From: Pseudomonas sp. Irchel 3E13
GTDB lineage: Bacteria; Pseudomonadota; Gammaproteobacteria; Pseudomonadales; Pseudomonadaceae
DNA: 64,000 nt
Direction: 5' to 3'
Assembly (NCBI RefSeq): GCF_900187455.1
Contig: NZ_FYDX01000005.1
Span: 384,717 to 448,716 of the forward strand
Positions 1 to 7,945 of this stretch are shown here, piece after piece. Each line of letters begins with the position of its first letter. Within the stretch, counting starts at the first letter, position 1. The notes under the pieces are model-generated. The model saw only the letters and a program-made list of their open reading frames with translations. It ran no database searches and was not told the DNA's origin. A program made the position numbers and the translations under genes.

Positions 1-2
1 GC

Positions 3-563
3 GAGGCGGTGGTGCTGGCGAAGGAAAATGGCACCGGTACGCAGTTGGTGGCGTACCTCGTCGCCGATCAGGATCAGCCTGCCGTGGCCGATCTCAAGGC
101 GCTGCTGGCGCAGGATCTACCGGCCTTCATGGTGCCGGCGCAGTGGCTGTTCCTCGATCAATTACCGCTGACCCCGAACGGCAAGCTCGACCGCAAGGCC
201 CTGCCACAGCCGGATAGCACTCAGGCGCAGACCGCGCATGTCGCACCGGTCACCGAACGGGAGCGGCAACTGGCGGCGATCTGGGCCGACGTGCTGAAAG
301 TCGAGAAGGTCGGCATGAGCGACGACTTCTTCGACCTTGGTGGCCATTCGTTGCTGGCGGTTCAGGTGCTGGCGCGTATCCGCGATCAGTTGCAGTGCGA
401 AATCGCCCTGCGCGAGCTGTTCGAGAAGAGCACCCTGGCCGATCTTTGCGAGGTGGTTGAACAGAAACAGGGCCAGGCGGGCAGCGCCCAGGACGAACTG
501 ACTAAATCCCTGGAGGCACTCAAACGTCTTAGTGCAGAGGAAATCGATAACTTGATCGCTTAG
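3..563 (+). CDS. Non-ribosomal peptide synthetase, C-terminal end (partial)
   Basis: This is the 3' end of an NRPS gene that begins before the window; the frame is open from base 3. Visible parts are the end of an adenylation domain with the A10 motif NGKLDRK, then a carrier domain whose phosphopantetheine site reads DLGGHSLL near bases 325-354. There is no epimerisation or thioesterase domain after the carrier. The protein ends in a short charged helix that closes with EEIDNLIA and could dock on the next synthetase. The next NRPS starts 13 bases downstream behind a CAGGAGA ribosome site, so the two are surely one operon. The adenylation pocket lies outside the window, so its substrate cannot be read. 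By context it is a PvdJ/PvdI-like pyoverdine synthetase. Confidence 0.93.
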   Translation, partial: EAVVLAKENGTGTQLVAYLVADQDQPAVADLKALLAQDLPAFMVPAQWLFLDQLPLTPNGKLDRKALPQPDSTQAQTAHVAPVTERERQLAAIWADVLKVEKVGMSDDFFDLGGHSLLAVQVLARIRDQLQCEIALRELFEKSTLADLCEVVEQKQGQAGSAQDELTKSLEALKRLSAEEIDNLIA

Positions 564-576
564 CAGGAGACCCAAC

Positions 577-3500
577 GTGCAAGAGCTGCTCGACTCTGTG
601 AAATCGCTGTCTGCCCGGGAACGCAAAGCGTTGGCGGTGCTGCTCAAGCGGCAAGGGGTGAATTTGTATGGCGTCACCCCGATTTTCAAACGGGAGGTCG
701 AAGCCAGCTCGGCACTTTCCTACGCTCAACAGCGTCAGTGGTTTCTCTGGCAACTGGAGCCGCACAGCGCCGCCTACAACATTCCGGTGGCGCTGCGACT
801 CAAGGGGCACCTGGATATCCAGGCGCTGGAAGCCGCGTTCGGCGCCCTGATTGCCCGCCATGAAACCCTGCGCACCTGCTTCCGGCAGGACTGCGACACC
901 GCGGTGCAGATCGTGCATCCAGCGTCGCCTTTCCTGTTGGCGGTGGAGCCGCTGGCCGCCACCGACCTGGAGGCACGGGTCACCGAGGAACTGCGCCGAC
1001 CTTTCGATCTCGAACAAGGCCCATTGCTGCGGGTCAGGTTGCTGCGCCTCGGCGAGGAGGAGCATGTCCTGACCCTGGTGCAGCACCATATCGTGTCCGA
1101 TGGCTGGTCGATGCCGATCATGGTCGATGAGCTGGTGCGCCTGTATGCCGGTCACAGCCGCGGCGAACCCGTGCACTTGCCGGGGTTGCCGATCCAGTAC
1201 GCCGACTACGCGATCTGGCAACGCAACTGGATGGAAGCCGGCGAGCAGGAGCGCCAGTTGGGCTACTGGACCGCGCAACTGGGCGGCGAGCAGCCGGTGC
1301 TGGAGTTGCCGACGGACCGGCCGCGGCCGCTGGTACAGCGCCATGCCGGTGCGCGCTTCGATATCGAGCTGGCGCCTGATCTGGCGCAGGCCTTGAAGGA
1401 GGTGGCGCGGCAACACGGGGTGACGCTGTTCATGCTGTTGCTGGCGTCGTTCCAGACCTTGCTGCATCGCTACAGCGGCCAGGCGGACGTGCGTGTGGGC
1501 GTGCCCACTGCCAACCGCAATCGTGCGGAAACCGAAGGGCTGCTCGGCCTCTTCGTCAACACCCAGGTGCTCAAGGCCGAGTTCGCTTTCGACACCACCT
1601 TCAATCAGTTGCTGCAACAGGTGAAGCACACCGCCGTGCAGGCCCAGGCTCATCAAGACCTGCCGTTCGAGCAACTGGTGCAGGCGTTGCAGCCGGAGCG
1701 CGACCTGGGCCGCAGCCCGCTGTTCCAGGTGATGTTCAACCACCAGACGCGCAATTCCGGACAGGGTCGCACCTTGCCGGGGTTGAGCGTCGAGAAGCTG
1801 GCGTCGTCGTCGCAGACCGCGCAGTTCGACCTGACCCTGGAGACGCTGGAGCACGAGAACGGTGTCGGCGCGGCGATCACTTATGCCACCGCGCTGTTCG
1901 ACGCCGCGACCATCGAACGCTTCGCCCGCCACTGGCGCAATCTGCTGCAAGGCATCTGCGTCGATGCCGGTCAGCGGGTCGCGGCCTTGCCGCTGCTGGA
2001 TGCCGCCGAGCGTCAGCAGATTCTCGTCGAGTGGAACCGCAGCGAGGCCGAGTATCCCCGTGAGCAGTGCCTGCCGGCGCTGTTCGAAGCCCAGGTGCTG
2101 GCGACGCCGGACGCTACCGCGCTGGTGCTCGGTGACGCATCGCTGACGTATGCACAACTGAACACCCGCGCCAATCAACTGGCCCACAAGCTGCGCGAAC
2201 TGGGCGTGGGCCCGGACGTGCTGGTGGGCGTGGCGCTGGAGCGTTCGCTGGAGATGGTGGTCGGCCTGCTGGCGATCCTCAAGGCGGGCGGCGCCTATGT
2301 GCCGCTGGACCCGGATTTCCCGCGGGATCGCCTGGCCTACATGATGGAAGACAGCGGCCTGAAACTGCTGCTGACCCAGTCCGCGCTGCTGGCGCAACTG
2401 CCGGTCCCGGCCGGCATCGCCAACCTGTGCCTGGACCAGGACGGCGACTGGCTGGATGGCTACGGCCAGGACAACCTGCCGGTGCTCGCTGGCCCGGACA
2501 ATCTGGCCTACGCGATCTACACCTCCGGCTCCACCGGTCTGCCCAAAGGCGTGACCATCCAGCATCAGGCGTTGGTCAACTTCCTGTGCAGCATGGCCGG
2601 GCAACCGGGTATGACGGGCGAAGATCGGGTCCTGCAACTGACCTCGCTGTCCTTCGATATCGCCGGTCTGGAACTCTACCTGCCGCTGATTCGCGGCGCC
2701 GCGGTGGTGCTGCTGAGCACGCACCAGAACAAGGACCCACAAGCGCTGCTGAACGTGATCGCCAGGCAGAACGTGACGGTGATCCAGGCCACGCCATCGA
2801 GCTGGCGGATGATCCTCGACGTGGCACCGACTGGCGCACTGGCCGGCAAGACCCTCCTTTGCGGCGGCGAAGCGCTGAGTGCGGAACTGGCCCAGCGCCT
2901 GATCGAGCAGGCCGGGCATGTATGGAACGTCTACGGTCCGACCGAAACCACCATCTGGTCGGCCCGCCATTACCTCACCGAAAGTGACGACGTGTGGTTG
3001 GGCAAACCACTGGCCAACACCACGCTGCATATCATCAGCGACGATATCGACGTGCTGCCGGTGGGTGCCCGTGGCGAGTTGCTGATCGGCGGCGACGGCC
3101 TGGCCCGGGGTTATCACCAGCGCCCATCGCTGACCGCGGAGCGCTTTATCCCTGATCCGTTCTCCAGCAATGGCGGCCGCCTGTACCGCACCGGCGACCT
3201 GGCGCGTTACCACGCCGATGGCGTGATCGAGTACGCCGGGCGTCTCGACCATCAAGTGAAGATTCGCGGTTTCCGTATCGAACTGGGCGAGATCGAGGCG
3301 CGGCTGCTGGAGCACCCGGCGGTGCACGAAGCGGTGGTGATCGATATCGACGTGGACGGCATCAAGCAACTGGCGGCCTGGCTGGTCGCCAGTGACAGCA
3401 GTGCCAGCACCGACGCGTTGCGCGCCGAACTCAAGGCCCATCTCAAGGCCAGCCTGCCGGACTACATGGTGCCGAGCCACCTGGTGTGGCTGGACAAGAT

Positions 3501-4704
3501 GCCGCAGACCCCCAACGGCAAGCTGGACCGCAAGGCCCTGCCGAAACCCGATGCCAGTCAGGCCCAGGCCGTTTATGAAGCGCCGCGCACCGAGCGCGAG
3601 CGGCGTCTGGCGCAGATCTGGACTGATGTGCTGAAGGTCGAGCGGGTCGGCCTCAAGGACAACTTCTTTGCCCTGGGCGGGCATTCGTTGTTGGTGATCA
3701 GCGTCGTCGGCAGGATCCGCGAAGCGTTCTCCCTCAGCATCAGCCTGCATGATTTTCTTCTGCTGGAAACCTTCGAAGAACTGGCGGACTTCGTCAACGC
3801 GGGGGAGCGCCGGGTGAGCAAGCCGGTGATCAGCATGAACAGCGCTGGCAGCGACAAGGCCCCGCTGTTCTGCCTGCCGCCGGGCGGTGGCGGCACCTAC
3901 GCCTACTACCCGCTGGCCGGGCATTTGAGCGGTCAGCGCAGCGTGCTGGGGGTGGTCAACAAGAGCCATGTGGTGCCGGGCTGGTTCGAAACCTCCTGGG
4001 ACGGGATGGTGGCGTACTACGTCGAGCAGATCAGGCAAGCCCGGCCCAGCGGTCCTTATCACTTGCTGGGGTGGTCTCTGGGTGGTGCGCTGGCGATGGA
4101 TGTGGCGCACGCGCTGGAGTCGGCGGGGGAGACGGTCGGCTTCCTCGGGCTGATCGATAGTTTCCTGCCGACGGAGGCGAGCGAAGCCGTTGCGCAGGTT
4201 GAAGCGCCGGTCGAGGCGAAGCCTGAAGGTCCGTGGGATGGCCTGGTGAAGAGCCTGTTGGCCTTTGCTCCAGGCATTGGCGAACAGACGGTGCTGGGCT
4301 TGATCGACGAAGCGACGGCGCGTTTTTCCGACTCGCCGGAGGCTGCCGACTGGGTGATTGACCGGGTCGCCGAACAGAGCGGCGCGGCCCCCGAGGCGCT
4401 GCGCGCCGTGCACCGGGATATCGCCGTACAGGCCGAGATTGCCGGTGGCTATCAACTGCTCGGCGTGAACATGGCCCTGGCCCGCTCATTCGCCTTGAAG
4501 CCGCTGAAGGTCGTGCCGCAGTGCTGGTGGGCAGGGGCGAGCAGGAATGCCGGGCAGGTCGAGGCCGACGAGGCTTTGTTGCGTGGCGGTTGTGCGGTGA
4601 GTGGACTGTGGTCCGAGACGCTGCAGGGGCAGAAGCATGATGACGTGATCTTGAGTCCGGCATTGCTGGAGAGCTTGATGCGGCGGTTGGAGGGGGTTGA
4701 GTGA
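577..4704 (+). CDS. pvdD: Terminal NRPS module C-A-PCP-TE, PvdD-like siderophore synthetase
   Basis: A 1375-residue synthetase that adds the last residue of a peptide and releases it. The GTG start follows CAGGAGA. An N-terminal helix (LSARERKALAVLL) resembles the PvdD start. Next come a condensation domain (HHIVSDGW near residue 170), an adenylation domain (YTSGSTG near 648, NGKLDRK near 980), a carrier (GGHSLL near 1035) and a thioesterase with GWSLGG near 1164. Pocket residues aligned by eye to GrsA read D-I-L-Q-L-G-V-I-W-K, one change from the known glycine code, so glycine is predicted. P. aeruginosa PvdD has two modules and this has one. Convergent FpvA-like receptors and a PvdE-like exporter support a pyoverdine role; another peptide siderophore is possible. 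The symbol is by homology and context. Confidence 0.85.
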   Translation: MQELLDSVKSLSARERKALAVLLKRQGVNLYGVTPIFKREVEASSALSYAQQRQWFLWQLEPHSAAYNIPVALRLKGHLDIQALEAAFGALIARHETLRTCFRQDCDTAVQIVHPASPFLLAVEPLAATDLEARVTEELRRPFDLEQGPLLRVRLLRLGEEEHVLTLVQHHIVSDGWSMPIMVDELVRLYAGHSRGEPVHLPGLPIQYADYAIWQRNWMEAGEQERQLGYWTAQLGGEQPVLELPTDRPRPLVQRHAGARFDIELAPDLAQALKEVARQHGVTLFMLLLASFQTLLHRYSGQADVRVGVPTANRNRAETEGLLGLFVNTQVLKAEFAFDTTFNQLLQQVKHTAVQAQAHQDLPFEQLVQALQPERDLGRSPLFQVMFNHQTRNSGQGRTLPGLSVEKLASSSQTAQFDLTLETLEHENGVGAAITYATALFDAATIERFARHWRNLLQGICVDAGQRVAALPLLDAAERQQILVEWNRSEAEYPREQCLPALFEAQVLATPDATALVLGDASLTYAQLNTRANQLAHKLRELGVGPDVLVGVALERSLEMVVGLLAILKAGGAYVPLDPDFPRDRLAYMMEDSGLKLLLTQSALLAQLPVPAGIANLCLDQDGDWLDGYGQDNLPVLAGPDNLAYAIYTSGSTGLPKGVTIQHQALVNFLCSMAGQPGMTGEDRVLQLTSLSFDIAGLELYLPLIRGAAVVLLSTHQNKDPQALLNVIARQNVTVIQATPSSWRMILDVAPTGALAGKTLLCGGEALSAELAQRLIEQAGHVWNVYGPTETTIWSARHYLTESDDVWLGKPLANTTLHIISDDIDVLPVGARGELLIGGDGLARGYHQRPSLTAERFIPDPFSSNGGRLYRTGDLARYHADGVIEYAGRLDHQVKIRGFRIELGEIEARLLEHPAVHEAVVIDIDVDGIKQLAAWLVASDSSASTDALRAELKAHLKASLPDYMVPSHLVWLDKMPQTPNGKLDRKALPKPDASQAQAVYEAPRTERERRLAQIWTDVLKVERVGLKDNFFALGGHSLLVISVVGRIREAFSLSISLHDFLLLETFEELADFVNAGERRVSKPVISMNSAGSDKAPLFCLPPGGGGTYAYYPLAGHLSGQRSVLGVVNKSHVVPGWFETSWDGMVAYYVEQIRQARPSGPYHLLGWSLGGALAMDVAHALESAGETVGFLGLIDSFLPTEASEAVAQVEAPVEAKPEGPWDGLVKSLLAFAPGIGEQTVLGLIDEATARFSDSPEAADWVIDRVAEQSGAAPEALRAVHRDIAVQAEIAGGYQLLGVNMALARSFALKPLKVVPQCWWAGASRNAGQVEADEALLRGGCAVSGLWSETLQGQKHDDVILSPALLESLMRRLEGVE

Positions 4705-4722
4705 GTGGTGTGAGGCACCAGC

Positions 4723-4774
4723 CGACAGTTTTTCGCTGCTCTCAAGATCGAGCGCCGCCCATGCGGCGCATCGC
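4723..4774 (+). repeat. 52-bp dispersed repeat, copy 1
   Basis: This segment starts CGACAGTTTTT and ends in the palindromic CGCCGCCCATGCGGCG part. It matches bases 13783-13834 in the same orientation at 47 of 52 positions by eye. A related shorter copy on the other strand lies at 39133-39170. It runs straight into a reversed REP-like end (GCCGGCTCCCACAG) at about 4779-4794. Confidence 0.8.
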
Positions 4775-4812
4775 CGGCAAGCCGGCTCCCACAGGGGGCG
4801 CGGTGCTAGCCG

Positions 4813-5085
4813 TTTTTGTGGGCCACTGATTTGCTTTTGCTGTTGCTGTTGATGCACGCAAGTTCAGACGCCACAGATTGCGACGTCAGAAGGCCGCGTG
4901 GCCCCCGAAAGGCACCGGAGGGAGGGAACCCGGAGCGCAGCGTAGGGCCGGATGCAGGAGCCAGCGGTTTTCGTCTATTTTGCCAAGACAAAATGGACTC
5001 GCCGTAAAGGCGAAAGGGGCCGGCGGCCTCGCCGCATCGAACGGATAAGCTCAGAGCACCCAAGCCCAAAGCTCCCCTGTATTCC
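4813..5085. repeat. Non-coding repetitive intergenic element of Pseudomonas type
   Basis: This fills the 450-base gap between the NRPS and receptor genes and holds no convincing ORF. It contains phrases that I recognise from a recurrent non-coding element of Pseudomonas genomes: GAGGGAACCCGGAGCG, GGGCCGGATGCAGGAGCCAG, then TTTTGCCAAGACAAAA followed by CTCGCCGTAAAGGCGAAA. Recognition is from memory, not a search. The ends of the element are approximate. Confidence 0.5.
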
Positions 5086-5094
5086 GTGAAGAAC

Positions 5095-5129
5095 CAAAAA
5101 AGGCCAGTCGGTAACCCGACTGGCCTTTC
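5095..5129. terminator. Bidirectional rho-independent terminator
   Basis: A perfect 11-bp stem (AGGCCAGTCGG with CCGACTGGCCT) and a TAAC loop, with an A-run on the left and a T-run on the right. It sits between the convergent NRPS and receptor genes and can stop transcription from both sides. Confidence 0.9.
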
Positions 5130-5156
5130 CTTTGTCACGCGTCAGTCAGTAACCGA

Positions 5157-7619
5157 TCAGAAATCTCCGCGCAGGGTCAGCATGTAGCTGCGCGGTGCGC
5201 CGAAGATATTCCCGCGGTCCAGTGCCGGGGCGGAGATGTAGTAGCGGCGGTCGAACAGGTTTTCGCCGTTGACCGCGACGCTCCAGTGCTCGTCCAGCTT
5301 GTAGGCGACGCGTGCGTCCCAGATGGCCCGGCCACCGTCTCCGAATTCCACGCCGTTGGTCTTGTTGCTGAAGCCCGACTGGGCGGAAACGCCAACACCC
5401 GCGGACACGCGGTTCCACTCGGCGGGCAGGGTGTACATCGTGCTCACGCGCGCGATGTGTTTGGGGGTATCGGTGGTCAGCGGCGATGCGGAGCTGCTGC
5501 TGGTCATGTTGTAGGTGTAGCCACCCATGACTTGCAGGCCCGGCAGGACTTCACCGCTGGCTTCAAGGTCGACGCCCTTGCTGCGCTGGGTGGTGACGTT
5601 GAAGTAGCAGGTACCGGCCGCGTCGTTGGACGGGCAGCGGCCGCGGTTGGCGACGTCTTCGCCGAGCACGTCTTCCTGCTTGATGTAGAACAGCGCCATC
5701 GACACGTTCAGTTGCTTGTCGAACAGTTCGCCCTTGATCCCGGTTTCATAGTTGGTACCGACGGCCGGATCCAGTGGCGAGCCACTCACGCTGCGGTAGT
5801 TGGCCTGGGGCTTGAAGATATCGGCGTAGCTGGCATACCAGGACCAGTTTTCGTTGATGTCATAGATCAGGCCGGCGAACGGGGTGAACTCACGGGTCTG
5901 TTTGTTCTCGTAGTCACCGGTACCGATCTTGTCGTTGTAGTCGTAGTTGTACCAGCTCAGACGGGTACCCAGGATCAGGCTCAACGGCTCGCTCAGGTGG
6001 ATGCGGGTGTTGGCGAAGATGCCTTTGCGTTCTTCGGTGGATTCGTTGATTTGCGACCAGGCCGGGCGTGCCGGTTTGATCAACGCATTATGGTTCACGT
6101 CAAACACGTTGACCGGGGTGTTGACGATGCCAGCGGTGACCACACCGCGTTTGGTGCCGACGGTCTGCTTCGACCAACTGGCGCCCACCGTGACCTGGTG
6201 CGTCAGGCCGAAGGCATCGAAGTTGCCTTCCACGAAGCTGTCGACGCCATTGCCCTTCATGCTGACGTCGCGGAATTCCACGCCCCGCCAGGTGGCGCCG
6301 GCATTGGTGATCGGGTTGATGCCGATCGGTGAGCCCAAGGCCTGGGCATAAGGGACGACCGAGGCGAAATCACCTTCGGTATGGATCAGCGTGGTCTTGC
6401 TGGTCCAGTTGTCGTTGAAGCGGTGGGTGAGTTCGGCGAAGGCTTCGTCGGTTTCGCTGTCCTTGTAGGCCCAGTTCTGGCTGAGGGTGGTGGAGCGGGA
6501 GATGTCCAGCGAGTTGCCGTTGTTGTAGCGCGGCAGGTCGTAGATGGAGTAGCCGTTCATATTGCTTTTCTGACGACGCACGCTCAGCGCCACGGTGGTG
6601 TCTTCCGACAGGTCGCCTTCGACGATGCCGTAGAACAGCGGCGTCTGGGTTTCCTGGCCATCCAGGTAAGTGCCGCGGTCCTCGTAGGCGGCGACCACGC
6701 GACCGCGCAGGGTGCCTTCGTCGTTGAGGCGGCCGCTGCCGTCCAGGTCCATGCGGTAGTTGTCCCAGGAACCGGCACGGGTGGTGATGGAGAACTGCGG
6801 TTCCGAGGTCGGACGCTTGCGCACCAGGTTGATCGCACCGCCCGGGCTGCCAGCGCCGACCAGCAGGCCGGAGGCGCCGCGCAGGACTTCGACGCGGTCG
6901 TAGAAAGCCATGTCCAGCGGCATCCAGCCGGTCAGGTTGTAGGTCTGGCCGGGAATGCCGTCCATCATGAAGGCTTCTTCGCCCAGCACGAAGCCGCGGG
7001 ACTGGTACTGGTGCGAGCCGAAGTTGCGCTGGGTGAACGACAGGCCCGGGGTCTTCGCGAGCACCTGGTCCAGGGTGTTGAGGTTTTTGTCGTCCATCAG
7101 TTTGCGGGTGATGATCGACACCGACTGCGGGGTTTCCCGCAGCGAGTGCGCGCCTTTGCCAATGGTCACGGCGCCGGTGGTGTAGGAACCGGTGTTCTCG
7201 GTGGTAGTGCCCAGGGCGTGGGAGTTGATCGAGGTCGGGGCCAGGTTGACCGACGCCGACGAATCACTGGCGGCCAGGGTCAGGGTGTCGCCCTGCACGC
7301 TGTAGGACAGCCCCGAGCCACCGAGCAGTTTGCCGGCGGCCTGTTGCGGGGTCAGGCGGCCATGCACCGCGCTGCCGGTCTTGCCACGCACGTCTTCAGG
7401 GCTGAACAGCACCTGCAGATTGGCTTGACGCCCCAACTCACTCAAGGCACCCGCCAATGGCTGTGCAGGGATGTTGAACTCCACTTCCTGAGCCTGTACC
7501 TGGGCGGCGATCGGCAGGGTGAGTGCCATGCCGATTGCGGCGAACGAAGGCTTGGCGCGCAAGGCACGGCTCAGCAGCAGGGCTTTGCTCAGTGGCGTAA
7601 GTCGAGGCGGTGTGTGCAT
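5157..7619 (-). CDS. fpvA: FpvA-like TonB-dependent ferric siderophore receptor 1
   Basis: An 820-residue outer-membrane receptor. The ATG at 7619 gives a signal peptide ending near AAQVQA. It is followed by an STN signalling domain (FNIPAQPLAGAL to about residue 125), a plug with LRETPQSVSI and DRVEVLRGASGLL, and a beta barrel ending in the terminal aromatic sequence LRGDF. The STN domain means it can signal through an anti-sigma factor such as FpvR, which is not in the window. Position beside the NRPS and a PvdS-type box at 7763-7786 make it the likely receptor for the locally made siderophore. The 5' leader would be about 130 bases and the ribosome site is weak. It is clearly paralogous to the next receptor. 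The symbol rests on context; the true ligand is unknown. Confidence 0.88.
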   Translation of the reverse strand: MHTPPRLTPLSKALLLSRALRAKPSFAAIGMALTLPIAAQVQAQEVEFNIPAQPLAGALSELGRQANLQVLFSPEDVRGKTGSAVHGRLTPQQAAGKLLGGSGLSYSVQGDTLTLAASDSSASVNLAPTSINSHALGTTTENTGSYTTGAVTIGKGAHSLRETPQSVSIITRKLMDDKNLNTLDQVLAKTPGLSFTQRNFGSHQYQSRGFVLGEEAFMMDGIPGQTYNLTGWMPLDMAFYDRVEVLRGASGLLVGAGSPGGAINLVRKRPTSEPQFSITTRAGSWDNYRMDLDGSGRLNDEGTLRGRVVAAYEDRGTYLDGQETQTPLFYGIVEGDLSEDTTVALSVRRQKSNMNGYSIYDLPRYNNGNSLDISRSTTLSQNWAYKDSETDEAFAELTHRFNDNWTSKTTLIHTEGDFASVVPYAQALGSPIGINPITNAGATWRGVEFRDVSMKGNGVDSFVEGNFDAFGLTHQVTVGASWSKQTVGTKRGVVTAGIVNTPVNVFDVNHNALIKPARPAWSQINESTEERKGIFANTRIHLSEPLSLILGTRLSWYNYDYNDKIGTGDYENKQTREFTPFAGLIYDINENWSWYASYADIFKPQANYRSVSGSPLDPAVGTNYETGIKGELFDKQLNVSMALFYIKQEDVLGEDVANRGRCPSNDAAGTCYFNVTTQRSKGVDLEASGEVLPGLQVMGGYTYNMTSSSSASPLTTDTPKHIARVSTMYTLPAEWNRVSAGVGVSAQSGFSNKTNGVEFGDGGRAIWDARVAYKLDEHWSVAVNGENLFDRRYYISAPALDRGNIFGAPRSYMLTLRGDF

Positions 7620-7762
7620 GGAAGGAAAACTCGTTCTAATGGTTGTGTGTCGGGATGGGCGACGGCCGTCGCGGCAGCGGCTCGTTGGCAGGAAGTGCTC
7701 TGCAGGCAGGCCGAGGCCTTGGCACTTTTCTAGAGGTCGAGCGCGTTTCGTCGTTGAAGAGA

Positions 7763-7786
7763 ACGAGTTGCACCTGCGCGGATTTA
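7763..7786 (-). promoter_or_regulatory. PvdS-type iron-starvation box for receptor 1
   Basis: On the minus strand the sequence reads TAAAT, 16 bases, CGT, the published consensus for the PvdS sigma factor. It points at the receptor gene, whose ATG is about 145 bases downstream. Confidence 0.75.
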
Positions 7787-7887
7787 ACGGAATTTTCACT
7801 TTCTCGCAGATCGCGAAAAATCGCGGCAAATCTGCGCGTTTACGGAGATTCGCCGTTTTTATGGCGCTTTTTTACTGGCGCGCGGAA

Positions 7888-7905
7888 GCGCCCGTGTGCG
7901 GGCGC
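7888..7905. other. Small GC-rich hairpin between the two receptor genes
   Basis: GCGCCCG pairs with CGGGCGC across a TGTG loop, 40 bases past the stop of receptor 2. There is no adjoining T-run in the minus-strand direction, so it may be a weak terminator or only a stabilising hairpin. Confidence 0.35.
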
Positions 7906-7945
7906 CAACAGGTCTGGAAGCGGGGGGAGGGCGGTGTCGCGCGGC

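Noticed and set aside
529..4455. A 1308-codon open frame on the minus strand through the NRPS
   Set aside because: It is antisense to a gene with all NRPS motifs, has no recognisable domain and an odd His/Gln/Arg-rich make-up typical of the shadow frame in GC-rich DNA.
4816..5007. A 63-codon ORF in the repeat-rich gap after the NRPS
   Set aside because: It lies inside a known type of non-coding repeat, has no ribosome site and no family likeness.
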